Shown: positions 6,532-14,115 of the stretch, in pieces
Position numbering within the stretch: the first letter of the stretch is position 1
Layout: every line of letters starts with the position of its first letter
Assembly: GCA_964614795.1 (NCBI GenBank)
Contig: CAZTME010000014.1
Location: 1 to 18,911 of the forward strand
Length of the DNA stretch: 18,911 nt
Direction: 5' to 3'
Source of the DNA: CAZTME01 sp964614795
GTDB lineage: Bacteria > Patescibacteriota > Microgenomatia > UBA1400 > PJMF01
The notes under the pieces: model-generated
What the model was told of the DNA's origin: nothing
Database searches by the model: none
What the model saw: the letters and a program-made list of their open reading frames with translations, nothing else
Position numbers and translations under genes: made by a program

Positions 6532-7818
6532 TTAAACTGAGAACTCATTTTCTTTGAAGGGACCAATAACACCCAAACGCAATTTATCTTGATCAATTAA
6601 TTCTTCCGCCAGATCATGAACCTCTGCCAAACTCACAGACTTAATGGCTTGAATAACTTCTTCTGGTGTTTCTATCTTATCCAGAAGCAACTGCTTCATG
6701 CCAAAAAATTGAGCGACACTGCGACTATCTTCAAAAGAAAGTAGGGTTTTGCCGGCGATGTGATCTTTAGCTCGGTCGAGTTCTTCTTGAGTAATTTTTT
6801 TTGTTTGCCTGGCTACTCCTAAAAACTCGTCTTTTATGACTTCAATTGCCTCTTGAACACGTTTTGTCTCCACTCCGGCACTGGCTCCAAAAAAGCCGGT
6901 TTCGCGGTAATACTCAACGTCGGAATGAACATAGTAACAAAGACCACGTTTTTCTCTAACTTCGGTGAAGAGTCGTGAGCTCATGGAACCACCCACAATC
7001 GTTGAAAGCAAAGAAAGGGCATGGCGGCGGCTGTGCCCGCGTTTCAGCGACGGCCAACCCATAATTAAGTGAGCTTGCTGAGTAGGTCGTTCTACCACCA
7101 CCAGCCGCCGCCCACTCATAAAACCATCTGCTTTCAAACCATTTGCCTCTTGCTTACCCTGAGCCCTCGCGTGCTCCGGCTCCTTCGCAAAATTTTTCTC
7201 AACCAATTCTAATGTTTTATCCAACATCACCACACTCTCATCTCCCGCCAAAACCATCAACATATTCTCCAAACCATACCACTTGCTTAAAAAATTGACA
7301 AAATCTTCTCGATTAACACCCCTAATCGTTTCTTCCAAACCAATAATATCGTGACTCAGTCCTGATCCCTCCCAAATCATGCGCTCAAACTGATCCACGA
7401 TATGTTGCATAGGATTATCTTCATACATGCGCAATTCTTCAACAATTACCCCTCTTTCTCTTTCCAAATCTTCCTGCTTAAGTAACGGTTGCAACAACAT
7501 ATCCGACAAAACATCCAAAGTCTTAAATAAATGCTCGGCAGCAGATTTAATGTAATAGCCTGTATATTCTCGACTCGTAAAGGCATTAAAATCCGCCCCT
7601 AGCCCATCGATCACACCGGCCAAGAGTTGTGGATCCGGATACTGCGGCGTACCCTTAAACACCATGTGCTCAAAAAAATGAGCAATCCCGAATTCTTTTT
7701 CATTTTCATAACGCGAACCGGTATTAGCCAAAATTAAAGCCGTTACCGACTTAACTCCGGGTAAACCAATTCGTAAAACCGGCAAACCGCTTGGTAAATA
7801 ATTAATTTGATGTTTCAT
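6532..7818 (-). CDS. M16 family zinc metallopeptidase
   Basis: This 428-residue product resembles processing-peptidase-like M16 proteins (PqqL, YmxG or the MPP beta type). The inverted zinc motif HFFEH (H47, E50, H51) lies in AHFFEHMVFKGT. The third ligand, E127, sits in VIVEELRMYEDNP, exactly 76 residues after H51 as the family requires. The second M16 repeat carries SSRLFTEVREKRGLCYYVHS (about residues 280-299), the conserved substrate-binding R/Y block, so one chain contains both half-domains of the usual length. There is no signal peptide, which suggests a cytoplasmic enzyme or non-classical localisation. A weak AAAGAAAG precedes the ATG. It is a single gene, not the paired active and inactive subunits seen in some bacteria. 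Confidence 0.95.
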   Translation of the reverse strand: MKHQINYLPSGLPVLRIGLPGVKSVTALILANTGSRYENEKEFGIAHFFEHMVFKGTPQYPDPQLLAGVIDGLGADFNAFTSREYTGYYIKSAAEHLFKTLDVLSDMLLQPLLKQEDLERERGVIVEELRMYEDNPMQHIVDQFERMIWEGSGLSHDIIGLEETIRGVNREDFVNFLSKWYGLENMLMVLAGDESVVMLDKTLELVEKNFAKEPEHARAQGKQEANGLKADGFMSGRRLVVVERPTQQAHLIMGWPSLKRGHSRRHALSLLSTIVGGSMSSRLFTEVREKRGLCYYVHSDVEYYRETGFFGASAGVETKRVQEAIEVIKDEFLGVARQTKKITQEELDRAKDHIAGKTLLSFEDSRSVAQFFGMKQLLLDKIETPEEVIQAIKSVSLAEVHDLAEELIDQDKLRLGVIGPFKENEFSV

Positions 7819-8051
7819 ACTTTCTTTCTAAGAAAGATAGTTTACACGAGTTTTGCAGTTTAATGTCACCCAAAGCTTGTCTAAGGATCTTTTTGCCAAT
7901 TATATCTAGTTTGTAAGATTTTTTTGCATACTTCAAAGAAGTCAAATTGTCCAAATAATTGATTATTAAGAATGCTTGAGGTAAGAAAGTCTTTTAGACT
8001 ACAATAAAGATACAGATGTAAAATTCTATCCGCGAGCAAGAAATTACACAA

Positions 8052-8113
8052 TAGACTTGTCGCGCAATAAGAACATGAATTAAGAAACCTGTTGTTATTG
8101 TGCAACAAGTCTA
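8052..8113. repeat. Intergenic palindromic element, best copy F
   Basis: This is the clearest member of the family. The left arm TAGACTTGTCGCGCAATAAG continues to GAACATG, the loop is about 8-10 bases, and the right arm contains GTTGTTATTGTGCAACAAGT and ends CTA at 8113. The outer nine bases, TAGACTTGT and ACAAGTCTA, are perfect inverted repeats. The element is 62 bases long and lies between argS and the M16 gene. I see nothing else convincing in 7819-8153. Confidence 0.8.
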
Positions 8114-8153
8114 AAAGTGTTAATGCAACACTAAGCCAGCTCAAATACTTCCA

Positions 8154-10331
8154 CTACATTACAGGTACCGGCTCAATACCCAATAATTCTAACCCATCTT
8201 TTAAAACCACCCCGGTTGCGGCCACCAATAGTAATCGTCGATTAATAACCGACTCATTTTGCGCTTCATCCAAAACCGGACACTGAGCATAAAAAGCGTT
8301 AAATTTTTGACAAACTTCATACAAATACAAGCATAAATGATGTAAAGAAGAGGTTTGCGCACTGCGTCTTAATGTTTCGTAATAAAACAAAAAGGCTCGT
8401 AGTAGTTCAATTTCTTCAGCAAAAAGTTGATCTTCTGTTGAAAATTCCTTGAATTGTATCAATAAGTTAATTAATATATCAAAATGATTAGCAATATTTC
8501 TTTCCACTGCTTTAGTTAAAATGCTTTGTGTGCGCGCAAAAGTGTATTGAATATATGGTCCGGCAAAACCCTTAAAACTAACACTCTCTTCAATGTTGAA
8601 GGTAATATCGCTCGTTGCATCGACAGAAAGCATCGTCCATTTAACAGCACCAATCCCAACCGCAGTGGCCACAGCCTCAAATTGAACTTCTGAGAGGTTT
8701 TTCTTCAAGTTGGTGCTCAACATAACGTTTTTTGCTTTTTCTATTGCCAAATCCAGTAAATCATCGCCATAAATCACCAAGCCCTTGCGCGAACTCATTT
8801 TGCCCTCCGGCAATCTCACCATGCCGTAGGCTAAATGAATCATGTTTTCGGTAGAAGTAATTCCCAATAAATTCACCACCGCAAAAAGTTGTTTAAAGTA
8901 TAAAATTTGATCCGCCCCCACTACCCAATACAAAACTCTAGCCCCCAATTGCGAGCGTTGGCGGGTTAACTCAATATCAAAAGTCATGTAAATACCCGTG
9001 CCGTCTTTTCGCAGTAAAATCTTATTAGGTAAATTGAATTTTGCCAAATTGGCACGCACAGCTCCATCCGGCAATTTTTCCAAAATGCCTTTTTGAGCTT
9101 GATCCAACACAATTTGCTTGCCAGCTAAATAAATTTGCGACTCATAACTGGTAAATTTTTCATCAAACTCAAATCCGTAGCGTGCTTGGGTTTGCGCAAA
9201 ACCTTCATAAAACCAAAAATTCATTTGTTGCCATAAATTTCTCAGTTGAAGATGTAAGTTGGCATTTGAGTCTTCCCAAGTTTGCAGCATTTGCGACCAT
9301 TCCTCTTGAACTTTTTCTTCTTGAGCACACATATCTCCCACCTGATACCAAAAACCCACAAAATGATCGTTTTTCTGCAATCTCTCAACCAACATATCCT
9401 TGGGATTTAACCAACTTGCCGGCTCATTGGCCCACTCCAGCAGGGTTGCCGACCATGGTTTTGCTGTTTCTTGAGTTGAAAGCAATTGGGCAGAATCAAT
9501 TTGACCCTTTTTCAAGTCATTAAGAAGCGCTGACTTGGATGAAGCAAAAACCAAGTAACTCCAACAGGATTTCATAATATGTAATCCACGATCATTAAAG
9601 ACCACCGCTCTGGCCACTTGTTGCCCGTTTTTCGCCAAAACTCGACTTAGCGCCGATCCCAAAGCGGCGTTGCGCAAATGCCCAATATGAAGGGGTTTAT
9701 TGGTATTTGGAGAGACATACTCGACGACTGCTAAATTTTTTTGATCGTTTTTTGCATAATTGCTTGGTAATTCATAATTATTTATTGGCTGATCATCTGA
9801 TAGTACCAGATCTAAAAATGAAGATATTTGAGTTGATTGAGGCGTTTTTTCTTGATTTAAGGATGATTTTGATAATTGCGCAAGCAAAGATCGCGCGTTA
9901 AGCCAAAGCGATTTATTGGCCAATTTTATGTTGATAAATCCGGGTTTGACCACTTCAAAAGTGATAAGGTCTTGAGGAAGTTTTGGCTGGTTTAAAGCAT
10001 TTTTTATTTGAAGTGATTGATTATTTTCTGATTGAGAGTTGGTTTCGAGCGGATCAGCCGGTTCTTGAATTGCAAATTGTTTATTTATTGCTGAAGAAGC
10101 AGAAGAAAAGGCGTTTTTCTCTAGCCAATCCAAAACTGCTAAGGACAAATTGTAGGGGGATTGATAGCGCGCTTTCAGCTCTGCTGAAAGCGCGCGAAAA
10201 GCACTCAAACTATAGGCACACGCCCAATCTCCATGACTGGCAATTGCCGGTTTTTCCAATAAAAACTCTGGATTATCGATTTCTAAAACTTCACTATACG
10301 CATTTTTCAACCACCAATGAACTAATTGCAT
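8154..10331 (-). CDS. argS: Arginyl-tRNA synthetase
   Basis: This class I synthetase charges tRNA-Arg in the cytoplasm; two of its possible substrates are encoded at the start of this window. The N-terminal additional domain (about residues 1-140) includes GDWACAYSL. The catalytic core has VEYVSPNTNKPLHIGHLRNA with HIGH at 215-218, and a KMSKS-type loop KMSSR at 511-515. The DALR anticodon domain begins near KGFAGPYIQYTFARTQSIL and ends ALIKE-like in LKDGLELLGIEPVPVM. At 725 residues it is much longer than the usual 550-590. The excess is partly Q/N/S-rich insertions at about 75-125 and 155-198. I chose the ATG at 10331. A TTG at 10355 with an AGGA nine bases upstream would add eight residues. 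A GC-rich palindrome encodes residues 46-55. Confidence 0.96.
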   Translation of the reverse strand: MQLVHWWLKNAYSEVLEIDNPEFLLEKPAIASHGDWACAYSLSAFRALSAELKARYQSPYNLSLAVLDWLEKNAFSSASSAINKQFAIQEPADPLETNSQSENNQSLQIKNALNQPKLPQDLITFEVVKPGFINIKLANKSLWLNARSLLAQLSKSSLNQEKTPQSTQISSFLDLVLSDDQPINNYELPSNYAKNDQKNLAVVEYVSPNTNKPLHIGHLRNAALGSALSRVLAKNGQQVARAVVFNDRGLHIMKSCWSYLVFASSKSALLNDLKKGQIDSAQLLSTQETAKPWSATLLEWANEPASWLNPKDMLVERLQKNDHFVGFWYQVGDMCAQEEKVQEEWSQMLQTWEDSNANLHLQLRNLWQQMNFWFYEGFAQTQARYGFEFDEKFTSYESQIYLAGKQIVLDQAQKGILEKLPDGAVRANLAKFNLPNKILLRKDGTGIYMTFDIELTRQRSQLGARVLYWVVGADQILYFKQLFAVVNLLGITSTENMIHLAYGMVRLPEGKMSSRKGLVIYGDDLLDLAIEKAKNVMLSTNLKKNLSEVQFEAVATAVGIGAVKWTMLSVDATSDITFNIEESVSFKGFAGPYIQYTFARTQSILTKAVERNIANHFDILINLLIQFKEFSTEDQLFAEEIELLRAFLFYYETLRRSAQTSSLHHLCLYLYEVCQKFNAFYAQCPVLDEAQNESVINRRLLLVAATGVVLKDGLELLGIEPVPVM
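10167..10195. repeat. GC-rich perfect palindrome inside argS
   Basis: GCGCGCTTTCAGC (10167-10179) and GCTGAAAGCGCGC (10183-10195) are perfect inverted repeats around TCT. They encode RALSAELKAR of ArgRS in frame, in the N-terminal domain. The size, the GC content and the CAGC..GCTG centre resemble the palindrome at 2150-2177. Confidence 0.8.
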
Positions 10332-10739
10332 ACTTGTATTGTAACCTATCACCAAGTTGGAGTATCCTGATTCTCATATATAGCAAGTTCAAAACCAAAT
10401 AGCAGATTTGATATAGTTAACTCGTTATCTGCGAACTTGAGTCAGAAAAGAATTACCATTATGTTTTGAGATATCTATGGCAATCGCAAAGCAAAATGAC
10501 GGATTTGAGATCGTCAGATAGAAAAATGTTATTCTGTTTTTAAAAGAAGATAATTTCTAGGGTTAGAAATGCTCTTACAAAGAATATTTTTCTCTCAACA
10601 TCACCCGCTAAATTTTAACTTGAATAGTTGACTACAGCGAAGAAATAACGAATCGAAACAAAAAATCAATTTTATTAAATTGACAGATTATTTGAGGTTT
10701 TATCTGGAATTTTTTTACTCTATTTTAATAAAAAGAGAA

Positions 10740-11190
10740 ATTACCAGTCATGTTTTCCGTACTTGATCGAAAGTGATTAATGAGATCAGCTCTAAAATGA
10801 ATTAAGATCTTTGATTTTCCTCCGATCATCTATTTCAGGCATACGGCACTATCAAAATCAAATTTAGAACACGCTCGGTCAAACCAGGTGATGCGTCTGA
10901 CATAATTTTTCATTTTATTGAAAACACAAGTGGAATTTACCGATCGATTAAATCAAAACTTGTGAAAATCTATCCAGGTAATCAGATACATGCAAATCTC
11001 AATAATTCAACAAGGATGATTTAAACAACTTCAAATATTAAAAGTAACAACTTATTAAAAATATAATTGCAGAAATATCAATAATGTTTTGATTAATTCA
11101 ATGTAACATCAAAAAAATATTACGAATTTAATCCGAACTAAAACATATTCGTTACATATATTTTTGAAGCTAAATTAGCATCAGGGTAAA
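10740..11190 (+). pseudogene. Probable decayed IS30-family transposase
   Basis: No open frame survives, but motif-like traces occur in IS30 order. VLDRK is at 10759-10773 (family VDRKS). GAAAACACAAGTGGAATTTA at 10920 resembles the DNG.EF codons with a one-base shift. ATCAAAAAAATATTACGAAT and then TCCGAAC near 11108-11135 resemble codons for RK.LGYKTPN. The roughly 160-base spacing from VLDRK to the DNG-like site fits the family. The 16-base sequence shared with the remnant at 1481-1672 follows at 11172. This is visual alignment of badly decayed DNA, so confidence is low. I see nothing in 10356-10740. Confidence 0.35.
11172..11187. repeat. 16-base repeat shared with 1772-1787
   Basis: AAATTAGCATCAGGGT overlaps the small palindrome GCTAAATTAGC (11169-11179). 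It differs at one base from the copy at 1772-1787, which also follows an IS30-like remnant. Confidence 0.45.
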
Positions 11191-11219
11191 ATCTGAGTAT
11201 ATTTTTTCTTGAGTAATGT

Positions 11220-11450
11220 CATGTTTTTTAAGGAGTTTACTCAAAAAAAGGAAATTGCTTCTTGCAAGTGAAAATCAAACGTGATATTGTTTTTTCGTAA
11301 AGGTAAGTAAAACATCCGCACTTCACGGCAACTGTTTTTTTATCTATTTGCTTGCTTGCCCACTTCAGTACATTGGGTGTTAGGTTGGCTTGTAAAATAG
11401 ACGATTAACTCTATTGCTTAGAAGTTTAAGACGTTTTATTTATCAAATGC
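11220..11450 (+). pseudogene. Possible second decayed IS30-like fragment
   Basis: Short traces suggest the middle and C-terminal part of an IS30 transposase. GGAAATTGCTTCTTGCAAG near 11250 resembles codons for KEFAS(H)K. CCACTTCAGTACATTGGG near 11358 resembles codons for HPYSTW, and GTAAAATAGACGATTAAC follows where (E)N.N is expected. Several frameshifts are required. The evidence is weak and is recorded because the stretch otherwise holds no gene. Confidence 0.22.
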
Positions 11451-11467
11451 TCTTTAACTCATGCTAA

Positions 11468-11491
11468 TAGATTTGTTTCGCGACAAGTCTA
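11468..11491. repeat. Palindromic element, collapsed copy G
   Basis: TAGATTTGTTTCGCGACAAG followed by TCTA is a short hairpin. Its outer arms match the ends of the intergenic palindrome family, and on the minus strand it reads AGACTTGTCGCG. The centre of the element has been lost. Confidence 0.5.
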
Positions 11492-11523
11492 ATAAAAGAT
11501 TGATTGGTTTTGTGGCTTTTTGA

Positions 11524-11573
11524 TGCAAAAAAAGTTGGTCGAAAAATGAATGCTAGGGAAAATTCTATTTTTC
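11524..11573 (-). terminator. Possible terminator after the MBL gene
   Basis: On the minus strand GAAAAATAGAAT pairs with ATTCATTTTTC (11541-11573, one bulged A). A run of seven Ts follows eight bases later (11527-11533). The hairpin is AT-rich and includes the stop codon, so it would be a weak terminator at the end of the com operon. Confidence 0.3.
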
Positions 11574-12518
11574 TTGCCAAATATTGACTCCATCACTAGC
11601 CAAAACCACCGAACCGGATAAATCTGTGCGTAAAACATAACTGGAAACCTCCTCTACTCGATTAATTACGGCGGAATGAGGATGCCCAAACCGATTTTTT
11701 TTACCCACACTGATTAACGACCATTCGGGTTGAGTAACATTGAGAAATGATGGCGAAGTACTTGATTTAGAGCCATGATGCGATATTTTTAGAATATCTA
11801 TCTTCTCTATCAGGTTATGTTTAACCATCGCTAACTCAATCTCCTCACTTATATCACCGGTGAACAGCGCTGTCACTTGATGATATTTGAATAAAAGTAC
11901 TATAGAAAGGTCATTTTCATCTTTAATGACGTTAAGATTAATGTCTCTCAAATATCTTTCTATGTCCTGTAATATGTGTTCGGTATGTCTGGGTGATTCT
12001 ACCGTAAATTGTCCATATAACACATTTTTTAAACCTTGAGCGGTTTGGGGATGAAGCACACCAATAGATAAATTTTCAAACGGTTGGATCAATGCTTGTC
12101 CCTCTGGTTGAATCAAGACCAATCCATTTTGTATTTTCATCTGGACGATCTCTTGAAACGCCTTAAAAACGGTTGTTTCTTTATTCGACCGATTGGACAT
12201 TAGCAATGAGTCAACATGATACTGCATGAATACTGCGGTTAAGCCGGTGATGTGATCGGCGTCGGCATGGGTGGCAACAACAACTTCGATTTTTTCATCC
12301 ATGGCCGGTAAATGATCACGCAAACAATTTAAAATGTTGCTTTCGTTGGGTCCTCCATCGATCAACATTTGCCAATCATTTTTAATGATTAAAAAAGCAT
12401 CACCCTGACCAACATCGCACATGACGATTTTAAGGTTGGTATCAGCAGAAAATTTAAACCAAAAAATAAATAGATAAGTAAATGAGGCAAGTACCAATGT
12501 AAAGAGAAAGTTTTTCAT
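11565..12518 (-). CDS. ComEC-type metallo-beta-lactamase protein, separate from the channel
   Basis: This 317-residue protein corresponds to the C-terminal MBL domain normally fused to ComEC/Rec2. An N-terminal helix (about residues 3-22) would anchor or export it, placing the MBL domain on the outer face. Family motifs occur in order: VGQGDAFLI (about 36-44), DGG (54-56), THADADH (83-89, metal ligands), FTGD (219-222), ISHHGSKSSTS (246-255) and NRFGHPH (275-281). The domain is thought to act on incoming DNA during transformation; nuclease activity is supported for some homologues. The ATG at 12518 lies two bases beyond the comEC stop, indicating translational coupling. A TTG at 12551 would overlap comEC and looks less likely. 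Confidence 0.92.
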   Translation of the reverse strand: MKNFLFTLVLASFTYLFIFWFKFSADTNLKIVMCDVGQGDAFLIIKNDWQMLIDGGPNESNILNCLRDHLPAMDEKIEVVVATHADADHITGLTAVFMQYHVDSLLMSNRSNKETTVFKAFQEIVQMKIQNGLVLIQPEGQALIQPFENLSIGVLHPQTAQGLKNVLYGQFTVESPRHTEHILQDIERYLRDINLNVIKDENDLSIVLLFKYHQVTALFTGDISEEIELAMVKHNLIEKIDILKISHHGSKSSTSPSFLNVTQPEWSLISVGKKNRFGHPHSAVINRVEEVSSYVLRTDLSGSVVLASDGVNIWQEK

Positions 12519-12520
12519 CA

Positions 12521-13966
12521 CTAGCAACCAATCATTTTTTTTGAATACCAATCCAAATGATTGTTATTTAAATTATTTTGAAATTTATTTTTTAAATACA
12601 GTTGTTTATGAATGATGAAAATCACTCCCCAAAAGAAAATCCAAGATAAATTTAAGAAAAACAGGTTATTGGTTTCAATATAAAGAAATGACAGTTGAGA
12701 TGCTCGGTTTAATAATTCCTCAATTAATGAGAGCGGTAAAATAAAGAACAATACCGAAATAAAAGAATGAATAGATTGATACATTAATCCCATTGGCAAG
12801 CTGGTCAGTATTAGCGATCCAAATAAAAGAGTGCTAAATGCCAGAGGAAATAGCCACCATGTCAAGATCATAGATACAACTCCCCCCAGTGAAATGGCTT
12901 TGAAATGCCAAAGCAGTAACGGAGCCAACCACAAAAACATAAAGAGGCTCACCCACCCTGCTTGAAGGGTTTGAGTGAACAGCCAGTTGAAAGTGGAAGA
13001 AGACGATGATTTTTTATCGGTGAATTGAGAACTGACTGAAGACGAAGAATTTGAATAAAATCTTATAGTATGAGTGAAAATTGAAAAGAAAACAGTATCT
13101 GTAGGAGTTTTGATCTGCACCAAAGCAAAAACTGCTGCATAACTCAATTGCCAGCCAATATCCCATAGTAGGCTTGGATTATTCAACAAAGATACACTAG
13201 CACAAACCCATAGTATTTGAGTTAACGACGGACTTCTGCCAAATTTCCTTGAAAACGCGACCAGAAATATCATCATGCCTGCTCTTAAGACTGATGCTGA
13301 AAATCCGGCCATCAAGGCTAAAAAAATTCCGGATATTAAAGCGGAAGGTAATTTGAAAAAAGATGCGCCTCTGGTTATACCCACTAGTAAAGAACTTAGT
13401 AAAGAAACATGAAAACCGGAGATTGCAAATATATGAGCGATACCTAAGATTTGAATAGCTTGATTTGTTTCTTGATCCATTGCTTGCAAAGAACCGATTA
13501 ATGTTTTTTTTGCTAATTGTTGTTGATGTTGCGGTAATTCTGAAAATGCTGAAGAAATGCGAGAACGCAATTGAAATCCCAATTTTTCCAGATGAGAACG
13601 CCACCAAAGAGGCCAAAACGGGCTCGGCTGAAGTTTAACGATGTTCTGAACGCTAGATTTATTTAATAGAAGCCAGGGAGGAAGATGGGATGCTTCAGAT
13701 GTAGAAAATTTATCAACGTTGGACTTATCGTTATCCAGTTGTAGGTCGATGGATAAAACTGTGCCCGCAGAGTACTCCTGGCAATTTTGCAAATAAAAAA
13801 TCACGGGATATCCTCTCACCCAGCAACGATCTGAGCCGTTTGTGACTATAGTGTACCCGTAGATAATACCAATCTCTTCAAATTTTCGTGCTTCATAGAT
13901 TAGTCGCAGTATTTGCGTGATTACCAGTAATACAATAGTGATCTTAATATAAACTTCTAATCTCAT
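12521..13966 (-). CDS. comEC: ComEC/Rec2 DNA channel protein, competence domain only
   Basis: ComEC forms the inner-membrane channel for single-stranded DNA in natural transformation. The 481-residue product has N-terminal hydrophobic segments and a small soluble region (about residues 30-115, the DUF4131/OB-fold position). The competence domain runs from about residue 150, with LGIAHIFAISGFHVSLL (174-190), GFSASVLRAGMM (221-232) and DIGWQLSYAAV (269-279), followed by further membrane helices to about 455. The MBL domain usually present at the C-terminus is absent; it is encoded by the next gene, two bases away. A Ser-rich insert (about 300-325) interrupts the helices. No ribosome binding site is visible before the ATG at 13966. 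Confidence 0.93.
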   Translation of the reverse strand: MRLEVYIKITIVLLVITQILRLIYEARKFEEIGIIYGYTIVTNGSDRCWVRGYPVIFYLQNCQEYSAGTVLSIDLQLDNDKSNVDKFSTSEASHLPPWLLLNKSSVQNIVKLQPSPFWPLWWRSHLEKLGFQLRSRISSAFSELPQHQQQLAKKTLIGSLQAMDQETNQAIQILGIAHIFAISGFHVSLLSSLLVGITRGASFFKLPSALISGIFLALMAGFSASVLRAGMMIFLVAFSRKFGRSPSLTQILWVCASVSLLNNPSLLWDIGWQLSYAAVFALVQIKTPTDTVFFSIFTHTIRFYSNSSSSVSSQFTDKKSSSSSTFNWLFTQTLQAGWVSLFMFLWLAPLLLWHFKAISLGGVVSMILTWWLFPLAFSTLLFGSLILTSLPMGLMYQSIHSFISVLFFILPLSLIEELLNRASQLSFLYIETNNLFFLNLSWIFFWGVIFIIHKQLYLKNKFQNNLNNNHLDWYSKKMIGC

Positions 13967-14046
13967 TATTGTATTTATTGCATGCTATTAAATATCTATT
14001 TTGGTAGTCTTTAGAATTATTTTGAAATTCTTTTGGGTTAAGTAAG

Positions 14047-14104
14047 TTATCCACATAAATGGGGATTAATGTGAATAACCCGAACTCATTCCATTTCTTC
14101 GGGT
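14047..14104. promoter_or_regulatory. Paired DnaA boxes and hairpin between comEA and comEC
   Basis: TTATCCACA (14047-14055) is a perfect DnaA box. TGTGAATAA (14070-14078) is a TTATNCACA box on the other strand, and together they form an imperfect palindrome. ACCCGAA...TTCGGGT (14078-14084, 14098-14104) forms a second hairpin. All of this lies in the 149-base comEA-comEC gap. Whether DnaA binds here is not known, and the structures could instead act in the mRNA. Confidence 0.35.
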
Positions 14105-14115
14105 GAAAATCCAGA

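Noticed and set aside
7881..8144. 87-codon minus-strand frame between argS and the M16 gene
   Set aside because: It runs through palindromic element F, has a Leu/Cys/Asn-rich composition typical of noncoding AT-rich DNA, and has no ribosome binding site.
10332..10355. Longer argS start at TTG 10355
   Set aside because: An AGGA lies at reasonable distance, but the eight extra residues do not resemble ArgRS N-termini, and an ATG follows at 10331. It remains possible.
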